Below are positions 10,403-20,104 of a stretch of DNA of 64,000 nt, piece after piece. Origin of the DNA: Maylandia zebra (Eukaryota > Chordata > Actinopteri > Cichliformes > Cichlidae); assembly GCF_041146795.1 (NCBI RefSeq), contig NC_135175.1, positions 31,868,136 through 31,932,135 on the forward strand, written 5' to 3'. The notes under the pieces are model-generated. The model searched no databases. It was not told where the DNA came from and was given only the letters and a program-made list of their open reading frames with translations. Every line of letters starts with the position of its first letter. Position 1 is the first letter of the stretch. A program made the translations under genes and the position numbers.

Positions 10403-10423
10403 CCCCCCCCCCCCCCCCCCCCC
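10403..10423 (-). repeat. G21 homopolymer in the L1 3' UTR
   Basis: Twenty-one uninterrupted C on the plus strand make a poly-G run in the L1 transcript 3' UTR. G-rich, quadruplex-forming 3' UTR tracts are a known feature of mammalian L1. Whether this serves the same role here is inference. Confidence 0.7.
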
Positions 10424-10488
10424 AGTCCCACACAGATCAACACAACCATCAAACATATTAGAGGAATATAACAGTAACAAAAGTAGAT

Positions 10489-13400
10489 TTAAACAGGCAA
10501 TACCTCTAGACTAGCAAAATAAGAGATAAAGGGTTGCCACTTGTGAAAAAATTTGGCTGTGCAACCTCTCAACGTATATTTAATTTTTTCAAGTTTTAAA
10601 AAAAACATGACCTCTTTAAGCCACCGGGAAATAGTAGGATACTTAGCAGACTTCCAATGCAACAATATTAGACGTCTCGCTAATAGGGATGTGAAGGCTA
10701 TAATATCCCTTTGTGTGGAATCAAGTGTAAGTGAGCGAGCAGGAATCCCAAACACAGCAATCAGAGGACAAGGATGAAGAGTTACCCCAAGAACAGTTGA
10801 CATAATAGCAAAATACCTTGTCCAGAAACCTTGTAGCTCAGGGCACAGAAAAAACATGTGGCTAAGGTGACAAGGAGAACCATGGCATTTATCACATTTA
10901 TTTTCCACTTCTGGATACAATTCAGAAAGTCTAGACTTAGAGAAATGCACCCTGTGTATGACCTTAAATTGAATAAGTCCAAGACGAGCACAGGAGGTGG
11001 AAGATCGTATCCTCGTTATAGCCCGTTCCCAAGACTCCTCATGTATTCGAAATCCCAGTTCTTCTTCCCATGTACGCTTAAGCTTAACATTAGAGTGGTT
11101 ACTAAAAGACAGAATAGCATCATAGAGTTTCGAAATGGTTCCTCTGTGATGAGGAACAAATGATAATGTAGTTTCCCACTGCTGTTCTGGAGGTAAAGAG
11201 GGGAAATTTGGGAAACACTTGGCAACAAAATTTCGAATTTGAAAATAGCGAAACAAATGGGTAACAGGGAGATTGTAACGAGAAGACAAGTTGGGAAAAC
11301 TATCGAAAACACCATCCACATATAAATGTTTGAACTGTTTTATACCCTTGTCACACCACACTGAAAATGTCGAGTCCAAAAGTGAAGGGGGAAACAAATG
11401 GTTTTCGCTTAGAGGACCCGAGGAAGACGGCATTACAAAATTAAAGTGACGTCTAAACTGAAACCAGATTTTGAGTGTGTTAAGAACCACCTGATTATCA
11501 GTGTACAGAGAGGGTCTCACGGGTAAAGAGGAATAGAGCAAAGCCGGTAAAGAAGAGCCCTTACATGATGATAGCTCCAATTTACACCACGAGGAACCAG
11601 AAGATTTTAGCCAGTAGCAAAGTTTATGGATGTGAGCGGCCCAGTAATAGACTAAAAAATTAGGTAATGCAAGTCCTCCACTAAATCTGCATCGCTGCAG
11701 CAAAGTTTTAGAGACCCTAGGTGGCTTCCCTCCCCAAATGAAAGAACCAATAATCTTGTCCAGTGAAACAAAAAAATGTTTCGGCAAAAATAAGGGAATT
11801 GACTGAAATAAAAATAAAAATTTTGGTAAGATGTTCATTTTAACAACGTTAATCTTACCGATTAAAGAAAGGGGGAGATTACCCCATCTTTGAATATCAG
11901 ATGTGACCCTAGATATAAGAGGAGACAAATTTGCTGATTTAAGGCCAGCTAGAGAGCGAGTCACGTTAATCCCTAAGTACTTAAACCCAGACGGACTGAG
12001 ACGAAAGGGTAGATCGGACTGTTGAAGTTGACGTGCTGCCGTATTAACAGGAAAACACTCACTCTTCCCCAAATTCAATTTATAACCTGAAAACGAACTG
12101 AAGTTCTCCAGAATACTTAAAACAGCAGGGATGGAGCGTGCGGGGTCAGTCATATATAATAACAAGTCATCCGCATACAATGATACTTTATGTGTAATTC
12201 CATTACGGATGATTCCCCTGAATACAGAAGAAGATCGCAATGTAATAGACAGAGGCTCGATGGCAATGGCAAAGAGTAAGGGAGACAAAGGGCAACCTTG
12301 ACGACAACCACGACCCAGCGCAAAATAATCAGAGTAAACATCATTAGTATGAACACTGGCTTTAGGGGACGAATAAAGAAGCCGAATCCAGGAAATAAAT
12401 TTATCACCAAAACCAAATTTCTCTAAAACTGCAAACAAGTACTCCCACTCCACCCTATCGAAAGCCTTTTCAGCATCTAAAGAAATCACAAGTTCAGGAA
12501 GTTCAGATAGACGCTTTGAGTAAATAACATTAAAGAGTGTACGGGTATTAAAAAACAATTGCCGTCCCTTTATAAAGCCATTCTGCTCTTCAGATATAAT
12601 TCGAGGAAGCACATCCTCAAGGCGAGATGAAATTACTTTAGCCAATACCTTTGCATCGGCATTAAGCAGAGATAATGGCCTGTAGGAACCACAGGAGGTT
12701 GGGTCCTTGTCATTTTTGAGAAGGAGCGCTATGGTTGCTTGTGTGAAAGTAGGTGGTAATGAACCGGTTTCCAAGGATTCGTTAAACACAGACAAAAGCA
12801 ATGGTGCCAATTTACCAATAAATGTTTTATAGAATTCAATTGGAAACCCATCCGGGCCCGGGGCTTTATTAGACTGCATAGCTGTAATAGCTTTTAATAC
12901 TTCTTCAACAGATAATGGGGAGTCCAATTGCCCCGCATCATTAGCACCAATAACAGGGTTTGAAAGATTATGAAGAAATGCATTCATTTTAGCTTTATCC
13001 GTGGGAAATTCGGACCTGTACAACAAAGAGTAAAATGTTTTAAAGGTAGAATTAATTTCCAAGGGATCTGTAGTAATATTGTCATCAGAGTGTTTAATAA
13101 TGGGGATCACACGCGAGGAGGCCTGACGTCGTAACTGATGTGCCAACAAGCGACTAGCCTTGTCACCATATTCGTAATATGAGCCACGACTGCGTAGTAA
13201 TAAGTGCTCAGCCTCTTTGGTTGACATAAGATCAAATTCTGCTTGCAAATCAAGGCGCTGCTTCAGTAATTCTGGAGAAGGGTTCAGTGTATAACTTTGA
13301 TCAAGGTTACTAATTGCAGCTATAAGTTCTTTAAGCCTGGCATTAATCTTTTTATTAGCACGGACAGAGTAAGAAATAGCTTGACCTCTCAGGTAGCATT

Positions 13401-14307
13401 TAAGAGTCTCCCATAGCAGAGAATATGAGACAAAATCATCCTGATTGAAGGACAAGAACTCCTCAATAGAGCCTGAAATAAATTCACAAAATTCTTTATC
13501 CGCCAGAAGGAGAGAGTTAAATCTCCAAAGTGGAGGGCTACGTTTATGGGTAGAAAGATGAACATCCAATAGCAGAGGAGAATGATCAGATATTACAATA
13601 CCAGAATAGTCGGAAGAATTAACACATGAATTAAGAGTTCTGTCGATGAAAAAATAATCAATCCTGGAATAAGACTGGTGGACCTGAGAGAAGAATGAAA
13701 ATTTTTTGATTGAAGGGTTGCGAAATCTCCATGGATCAACAAGATCATTCTGTTTCATAAAATCTGAGAATGTTTTAGACATAGATGATTGAGTCAAATT
13801 ACGAGGACTAGATCGATCCAAAATTGGATCAAAAACACAATTCAGATCACCACCAAGGATAAGCAAATGTGTATTCAGAAAGGGGATGTTACTCAGCAAT
13901 CTATTAGCGAATTCAGCATCATCAAAATTCGGGGCATATACATTTACCAACAAAACCTTTTTCTGCATTAGGGTACCAGCAACAATGATGTATCTACCGT
14001 TCCTATCAGCGACAACATTGGTCAAAGTGAATTGAACTTTCTTATTAATGAGAATGGCCACTCCTCTAGCCTTCGAATTAAAATTTGAGTGAAAGACCTG
14101 ACCTACCCAAGGGCAATATAACCTATAATGATCCTTAATGCGAAGATGAGTCTCCTGTAAAAATGCTATGTCAGAATTTAGACGTTTCAAGTGAGTAAAA
14201 ACCTTAGATCTCTTAACAGGGTTACCCATACCTCTGATATTCCAACTAATGAATCTAAGAGGCATACCTGACCCAGCAATGCTGGGGTCTATATTTCCAT
14301 TAACCAT
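10489..14307 (-). CDS. L1 ORF2 protein: endonuclease-reverse transcriptase
   Basis: The open frame of 1272 residues starts MVNGNIDPSI. A second Met at residue 15 begins the endonuclease (MPLRFISWNIRG). Endonuclease blocks are SWNIRG (about 21-26), QETH (51-54), GGDLN (152-156), SRIDYFF (about 214-220) and SDHSPL (240-245). Reverse transcriptase follows, with KAPGPDGFP (481-489), YRPLSLLN (542-549), SLDAEKAFD (609-617), [10 protein letters not shown] (667-676) and the catalytic YADD (711-714). A C-terminal Cys-His motif starts at CDKC (1138) with a further His and Cys by 1155. The protein nicks target DNA and copies L1 RNA in place. No stop or frameshift interrupts it, and every catalytic block I can check is present. 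Confidence 0.92.
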   Translation of the reverse strand: MVNGNIDPSIAGSGMPLRFISWNIRGMGNPVKRSKVFTHLKRLNSDIAFLQETHLRIKDHYRLYCPWVGQVFHSNFNSKARGVAILINKKVQFTLTNVVADRNGRYIIVAGTLMQKKVLLVNVYAPNFDDAEFANRLLSNIPFLNTHLLILGGDLNCVFDPILDRSSPRNLTQSSMSKTFSDFMKQNDLVDPWRFRNPSIKKFSFFSQVHQSYSRIDYFFIDRTLNSCVNSSDYSGIVISDHSPLLLDVHLSTHKRSPPLWRFNSLLLADKEFCEFISGSIEEFLSFNQDDFVSYSLLWETLKCYLRGQAISYSVRANKKINARLKELIAAISNLDQSYTLNPSPELLKQRLDLQAEFDLMSTKEAEHLLLRSRGSYYEYGDKASRLLAHQLRRQASSRVIPIIKHSDDNITTDPLEINSTFKTFYSLLYRSEFPTDKAKMNAFLHNLSNPVIGANDAGQLDSPLSVEEVLKAITAMQSNKAPGPDGFPIEFYKTFIGKLAPLLLSVFNESLETGSLPPTFTQATIALLLKNDKDPTSCGSYRPLSLLNADAKVLAKVISSRLEDVLPRIISEEQNGFIKGRQLFFNTRTLFNVIYSKRLSELPELVISLDAEKAFDRVEWEYLFAVLEKFGFGDKFISWIRLLYSSPKASVHTNDVYSDYFALGRGCRQGCPLSPLLFAIAIEPLSITLRSSSVFRGIIRNGITHKVSLYADDLLLYMTDPARSIPAVLSILENFSSFSGYKLNLGKSECFPVNTAARQLQQSDLPFRLSPSGFKYLGINVTRSLAGLKSANLSPLISRVTSDIQRWGNLPLSLIGKINVVKMNILPKFLFLFQSIPLFLPKHFFVSLDKIIGSFIWGGKPPRVSKTLLQRCRFSGGLALPNFLVYYWAAHIHKLCYWLKSSGSSWCKLELSSCKGSSLPALLYSSLPVRPSLYTDNQVVLNTLKIWFQFRRHFNFVMPSSSGPLSENHLFPPSLLDSTFSVWCDKGIKQFKHLYVDGVFDSFPNLSSRYNLPVTHLFRYFQIRNFVAKCFPNFPSLPPEQQWETTLSFVPHHRGTISKLYDAILSFSNHSNVKLKRTWEEELGFRIHEESWERAITRIRSSTSCARLGLIQFKVIHRVHFSKSRLSELYPEVENKCDKCHGSPCHLSHMFFLCPELQGFWTRYFAIMSTVLGVTLHPCPLIAVFGIPARSLTLDSTQRDIIAFTSLLARRLILLHWKSAKYPTISRWLKEVMFFLKLEKIKYTLRGCTAKFFHKWQPFISYFASLEVLPV

Positions 14308-15048
14308 TTACAAAAAGGAAGAGGAAAAAGACCAAACCAAAATGCCAGTGGCCATGAAGAGCCGAAATGGGACAGCCCCCCCCCCAACCCAACCCTGAAC
14401 ACAAATACACCCCCAAGTCTCCACAGAACAGAACAAAGGAGACAGCAGTGTACCCCCAAAGTAGCAAAAATGATTCACCGAAGTGACTGGACTAATTGTT
14501 GTCTAAATAAAAATAAAAGCGAGAGAGGGAAAAATAACCTCTCACCAACTTCTCTACAGTATAACAGTGTGCGCGTAACAGTAAACATGTTTTTTTTAAA
14601 AAGGGAAAAAATAAAAAGGAAACCAACCAACCAAAAAAAGATCTCACAGTACAAAATATGACTTCCTCAGAAGGAGAACTTTCCAACAAATCACCGAAAG
14701 TGCATAAAATTTAAAAAAACAAAAAACAAAAACAACATACATAAATAGATAAACAATTAAAACAAAAACAACCAAACAAAAAAATAAATAAATAAAAATT
14801 TAACAGAAACTAAAAACAACTCAGTCCTATGCAAATCAATGCAGCAAGCTTGGAGAAGATTGTGCCGGACTGGTCCGAAGTTCAAGAGTATATTATATGA
14901 TCCAGTTTCAATAAATAACAATGAAAATAAAAGGAACCAGCACACCAACAGTACAATAACCAGCACAATGGCCTAAGAAAACAATGCACAGGTGGCGTTA
15001 AACCTAAGGAGAGCGTGAACCCTTAGCACGCTGAGGAGCTAACGAAGC
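14308..15048 (-). other. L1 inter-ORF spacer
   Basis: This 741-bp AT-rich region lies between ORF1 and ORF2. It has several A-rich runs on the plus strand and no ORF of its own. ORF2 presumably depends on reinitiation or internal initiation, since the gap is long. Confidence 0.6.
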
Positions 15049-15966
15049 TCACCCAGAAATCAAAGTTTTGACATAATCACTGGCCTCCTCTGCCGAAACA
15101 AAGTCCTTCTCGACACCCTTATATGTGATGCGGAGTCGCGCTGGATGAAGCAGGCCATACCGAACACCGTCAATGCCACGGAGTTGCTGCCTGACCGTGT
15201 TGAATGCAGCACGAGCCCGTGCCACCCTGGCGGTGTAGTCGGGGAAGACTGAGATGGTCCGATCTCCAACTTTAATCTGTCGGCGTTCTCTAGCACGTCG
15301 TAAAATGTCGACACAGTCAGTGTGGTAATGAAACCTGCATACAATGGCTCGTGGACGGTCGCCAGGCTTAGGTGCGGGTTGGAGGGTCCTGTGCGAACGA
15401 TCCAAAAGCGGCTCCTTCCCCAGATCAAATGCTTCTTTTAGCAAGGAAGCTACGGCGGCAGTGGTGCACGTGTCAGGGCCCTCCGGTACTCCCACTATCC
15501 TAACATTGTTTCGCCGCGATCTGGACTCCAAATCTTCACACTTACTTTCCAGCTTGGCTACATGAGCTGTGAGACCCTTGATAGTGTTTTTCATCTCAGC
15601 TATATCATCAGAGCAGACAGTAAGTGCGTGCTCCATCTCCTTCACCGTACCTTTTAGCTCAGACATGGTAGCGTCATTTGCAGCTTTATCGATCGCCAGC
15701 TGCGTCTTCACCGCCTGCAGGTCGAACTTAATGGTAGACAAAGCATCACCCAGAGCATCCTGAAGTTCCTTTTTAAAGATGTCGGCGATATCTTTCCTCA
15801 GCGAAGCCAGCAACTCGACCTTGAGAGCCTCAATATCAGGATTAGCTTGACATGTGGGAGGCTTTGCAGGAGACGACAGCTCACTCGAGGGTGTGGTCGC
15901 GGTTTGCAAACTAGGCCTCAGTTGTGTCTGAATAGTACTGCGGGTTTTAACATTTTTTGCTGCCAT
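15049..15966 (-). CDS. L1 ORF1 RNA-binding protein
   Basis: The 305-residue frame starts at the ATG at 15966 (MAAKNVKTRS). The open frame extends further upstream but only from a non-ATG codon. Residues 1-45 are Ser/Pro/Thr-rich. Residues about 46-152 form a long heptad-rich coiled coil ending in LESKCEDLESRSRRNN. This leads into the RRM-like core (VRIVGVPEG) and the basic C-terminal domain (RPRAIVCRFHYH, then a DYTARVARARAAF block). This is the L1 ORF1 (transposase_22) architecture, a trimeric RNA chaperone that coats L1 RNA. Length is close to family norms and no break is present. Confidence 0.9.
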   Translation of the reverse strand: MAAKNVKTRSTIQTQLRPSLQTATTPSSELSSPAKPPTCQANPDIEALKVELLASLRKDIADIFKKELQDALGDALSTIKFDLQAVKTQLAIDKAANDATMSELKGTVKEMEHALTVCSDDIAEMKNTIKGLTAHVAKLESKCEDLESRSRRNNVRIVGVPEGPDTCTTAAVASLLKEAFDLGKEPLLDRSHRTLQPAPKPGDRPRAIVCRFHYHTDCVDILRRARERRQIKVGDRTISVFPDYTARVARARAAFNTVRQQLRGIDGVRYGLLHPARLRITYKGVEKDFVSAEEASDYVKTLISG

Positions 15967-16125
15967 TTTACGCCGGCCCGAGTAAAACTTCTCAACAAGA
16001 CAATCCACAAACCAAAACAGGACTGAAAATACAGCCAAAACGCGCGAATAAATAACAATTTAATCGAAATCGGCGGGAGCTCCCAGACTCGCGTCCTACT
16101 CCATCAAAGCTCAACCGGAAGTCCC

Positions 16126-16138
16126 AAAAAGTCTTTTT
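16126..16138 (+). repeat. L1 target-site duplication, 5'-end copy
   Basis: AAAAAGTCTTTTT, matching 10118-10130. Older LINE sequence resumes immediately after it. Confidence 0.8.
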
Positions 16139-16267
16139 GATCTTGTTTGTAAAGTGATATACCAAGCAAGAGCAGGAAGTATAAGATTATGAATCTTGTT
16201 TTGGGATCTTTTATTTCTTACTTAGTTTCTAACTCCTAAAATTGGTTACTTTAAATACATACTAGCA
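16139..16267 (-). mobile_element. Continuation of the older L2-like fragment beyond the L1
   Basis: AT-rich sequence that would be contiguous with 9741-10117 if the L1 were removed. It stops at the CAGGGCTCTAGA terminus of the next element. Confidence 0.4.
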
Positions 16268-16535
16268 GGGCTCTAGAGTGCGACCAATTTGGTCGCAAAT
16301 GCGACCAAATTTTTCAGTGGTGCGACTAAAAAAAAATATTTGGTTGCACCTGTGCGACCAACTGTTCGGGTAGCAAAAAAAAAAAAAAAAAAAAAATCTG
16401 CAACCTTCCCTGTGGTCAACAACAGACACACATTTTGCCCCTATCGTGGACTAAACCAATCAGAGATAGTAAGGGGCGGGACCTCTCTGATTGGCCGTGG
16501 TCCAGTTGAAAGTGCAGGTGGAAGTGGGAGGTGAG

Positions 16536-19500
16536 TAGCTTGAATAAAGCGATATCAATTCATTAAATCCTGAATCGACTTTTAAATATAACTGTGTTTT
16601 GCCAGAAACGCCAGATTCTCAGATTAAAGCTCACAAAACCATTTCAACAACAACCAAACAGCAAATGAGAGCAGGTACACGGACTCCACACAAAGACGTA
16701 AACACAGAACGGACCGACGCATCAGAATCAGCTTTGTCTTTCTCGGCTTTCTCACCCGACGGCCCGTAGACGGACACGCTGTCGGAGCTTAGCGAATCCG
16801 ATGCGTCCGGTCCGCGCTGTGTTTACGTCTTTTTGTGCTGATTCTGAGCTGCAGGTTTTGTCTCTCCAACCAAAATCCACCAAGCCAGCAGCAAAAGAAG
16901 CAGCAAACTGCGCTTCACATTTGATCAACGTCGTCATGAATTTTGCTGTTTTGCTTCCACGACTATTAAAATCACATCCATGCACAGCTCTCTCTCTCTC
17001 TCTGTACTTCAAGAACAGTTTCCCGTCTCCAATCTCTGTTTTCTGTATTATTCATTCGCTTATTACCCACCAGTCTACCGTTGTTTATAGCGCTTTCGGC
17101 TGCTGTCTTTTTCTTTTCTTTTTCTTTTTTTCACTTAAATGACCTTAAATGATTTCGACTGTGTAATTATTGTTGGGGATTTTAACATCCATGTGGACAA
17201 CCCTCAGGACAAAGGGACTAAAGACCTGAGTAACACTCTGGGGAACTTTGGGCTGACTCAGCATGTAACAGAGGCCACACATAACAGAGGACACACTCTT
17301 GACCTACTGATCTCCAAAGGCCTGAGCATTTCAAAGGTTACTGTGTCTGATGTGGGCCTGTCTGATCATTACTGTGTTTTCTTTGAAAGTAAAATCTCAG
17401 ACCACATAAATATATCAACAGCAGTGATCACAAAACGGTGTATAACTGAAGACAGTAGTGAGATCTTTAACCAGGTCTTCCCATTAACACCTGACCTGTC
17501 CAAAGGTTCAGTCAATGAGCTCGTCAATAGCTTCAATGCTAACATGTTAAATGTAATGGACACTATTGCTCCCATTAAGGTGAAGGTTATCTCTGGAAGG
17601 AAAAAGTCTCCATGGAGAAACTCCACACTGGTGAAAAATGAAAAAAGAGAGTGTAGGAAAGCTGAGCGCAGATGGAGAAAAACAAACCTCCAGGTTCATT
17701 ATGACATCTATAAAGAGAAACTTCACAATTATAATTTACAACTGAGGAGTGCAAGGAGGTCCTACTTCTCTGACATCATCACTAAAAACAGCCATAATGC
17801 TCGGGTCTTATTTTCTACAGTTGACAGGCTAACAAACCCTCCTGTGTCAGTGGCAGCTGAACTTCATTCGACCATGGCCTGCAATGACTTTGCCAAATTC
17901 TTCACAGAAATGTACTGTGTCCATGTACTGTGTCCACTGAAAAACTGTTTAAACACTATGAAACAGTTTCACCCGATTAACAGCAAAGACCTGAAGGACA
18001 TCTTAGGTCAGCTGAACTCCTCCTCCTGCTGTTTAGATGTCCTGCCAACAAGTTTTTCAAAAGGGTCTCAAAGACTTTAGAGTCAGACCTGTTACAGATC
18101 GTCAACTTTTCTTTAATGTCAGGTGTGTTTCCAGAATCACTAAAAACTGCTGTAATTAAACCTATACTGAAAAAGGACAATCTTGACAAGACACAAATGA
18201 ACAACTACAGGCCGATCTCAAATCTCCCATTTTTAAGTAAGATCATTGAAAAAGCAGTTTCTCAACAGCTCAGTTACTTCTTAAAACAGAATAACTGCTA
18301 CGATGCCTTCCAGTCAGGTTTTAGACAGAACCACAGCACTGAAACCGCTCTGACCAAAGTGTTCAATGACATATGTCTGAATACAGACAGTGGAAAAATG
18401 TCAGTCCTAGTTTTACTGGATCTCAGTGCAGCATTTGATACAGTCGACCACAACATATTACTCAAACGACTGGAGAACTGGACAGGTCTTTCAGGAACTG
18501 TACTAAACTGGTTCAAAACATACTTAGAAAACAGGAAATACTTTGTATCAATAGGTAACTTCACATCTGAGCAGACAAGTATCACATGTGGAGTTCCCCA
18601 AGGTTCCATCTTGGGACCCCTTCTGTTTAACATTTACATGCTCCCACTGGCACAGATTATAAAGAACAACAAAATAAACTATCATAGCTATGCAGATGAC
18701 ACACAAATATATATCACAATGTCACCAGGAGCCCGAGGCCCTGTACAGGCTCTTGGTAAATGCATTGATGAAATTAATGACTGGTTGTGCCACAATTTTC
18801 TCCAGCTAAACAAAACAAAACTGAGGTAATAGTCTTTGGCGCCAAAGAAAAACGATTACAGGTCACCAGAGAACTTCAATCTATACATCTAAAAACCACA
18901 AACCAGGCGAGAAATTTGGGTGTAGTGATGGATGCAGACCTAAACTTAGAAAAACACATTAAGACAATAACAAAGTCAGCTTACTATCACCTCAAGAATA
19001 TATCAAGGATAAAAGATCTGATGTCTCAACAGGACCTGGAAAAACTAGTCCATGCATTCATCTTTAGTAGGCTTGATTACTGTAACAGCATCTTTACAGG
19101 TCTACCTAAAAAATCAGTCAGACATCTACAGCTCATTCAGAACTCTGCTGCTCGAGTCCTCACTAAGACCAAAAAAGTGGACCACATCAGTCCAGCTCTG
19201 AGGTCTTTACACTGGCTGCCTGTCCGTCAGAGGATAGACTTTAAAGTTCTGATGCTGGCCTATAAAGCTCTGAATGGTTTAGGACCAAAATACATCAGTG
19301 ACCTCCTGACCCAGTATGAACCTTCCAGATCCCTCAGGTCATCTGGATCTGGTCTTATATCAGTTCCCAGAGTCAGAACCAGACACGGAGAAGCTGCATT
19401 CAGCTTTTATGCTCCTTATATCTGGAACAAACTCCCAGAAAGCCTCAGATCAGCTGAAACACTCAGTTTATTTAAATCCAGGTTGAAGACTCACCTGTTC

Positions 19501-20088
19501 TCAGCTGCATTTGAATAAAGCACCAAATCCACACTTTTAAGCTTAAATTTCAAAACTAACCTTTTAACTACTAATTTTATCTGTTTTGATTTTATATACT
19601 GTTTTGTTTGTTTGTTTGTTAATTAGTTAGTTTGTTTGTTTGCTTGTTTTAATCAATTTTAAATCATGCTTTTATTTGTTTTTGTTTCTAACGTCTCTGT
19701 AAAGCACTTTGAATCACCTTGTTGTTGAATTGTGCTATACAAATAAACTTGCCTTGCCTTGCCTCGGACAAGAAAGCCTATTTTTTCTGTTGTTCAATAC
19801 TGAAGAAATTTAAACTTTATATGCAGAACATTGTAGAATATTTTTAAGGTTATCTGCTATAAAAAGCCAGACCAGGAAAATCTCCTTCATGTTTTTCTGT
19901 TTTATTCTCAGTTACTTTCACACAAAGGCATCTGCTGTGATGTTCACAATTCTGATGAAGTCAGTACTGATAAATGATCAGAATTATAATATTTCTGACT
20001 GTCTGAGGCTAAGTTGAATCGAATCGGGACTTTGAAAACCGGAATCGAATGGATTATAGAAATCAGTGATGATACCCAGCCCTAGTGA
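16536..20088 (+). mobile_element. Dispersed DNA-transposon-like repeat (family A), split by an L2
   Basis: Left part 16536-17130 matches copies at 48600-49990 and 63757-64000 (ATCAATTCATTAAATCCTGA, then a GCCAGAAACGCCAGA block). Right part about 19785-20088 matches 50170-50455 and ends GATACCCAGCCCT. The intervening L2 (17131-19780) is absent from the 48.6-kb copy at this point. Probably hAT-like by its CAGCCCT end. Confidence 0.6.
17139..19518 (+). pseudogene. L2-clade LINE endonuclease/reverse transcriptase, 5' truncated, two frameshifts
   Basis: The copy enters the protein in the second half of the endonuclease (VIIVGDFNIHVDN, RGHTLDLLIS, VGLSDHYCV). It continues through the reverse transcriptase with [43 protein letters not shown] and YADDTQIY, then the C-terminal SLHWLPVRQRIDFKVL and LPESLRSAETLSLFKSRLKT. 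The frame shifts near 18080-18115 and near 18820. The 3' UTR ends with a TTGCC repeat (about 19755-19775), the usual simple-repeat tail of this family. Confidence 0.85.
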
Positions 20089-20104
20089 GCAGCCTAGGCA
20101 CGAC

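Larger units (their letters stand above)
10131..16125 (-). mobile_element. Full-length L1-clade LINE with ORF1 and ORF2 both open
   Basis: This is a 6.0-kb element in minus orientation. From its 5' end it has a short leader (16125-15967), ORF1 (15966-15049), a 741-bp spacer (15048-14308), ORF2 (14307-10489), a 3' UTR with a 21-nt G tract on the sense strand (plus 10403-10423) and an AT repeat (about 10340-10361), and a poly-A tail (plus poly-T, 10126-10153). The AAAAAGTCTTTTT duplication brackets it. Complete ORFs, an intact tail and a matching duplication indicate a recent and possibly still competent insertion. It landed inside an older L2 fragment. Confidence 0.9.
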
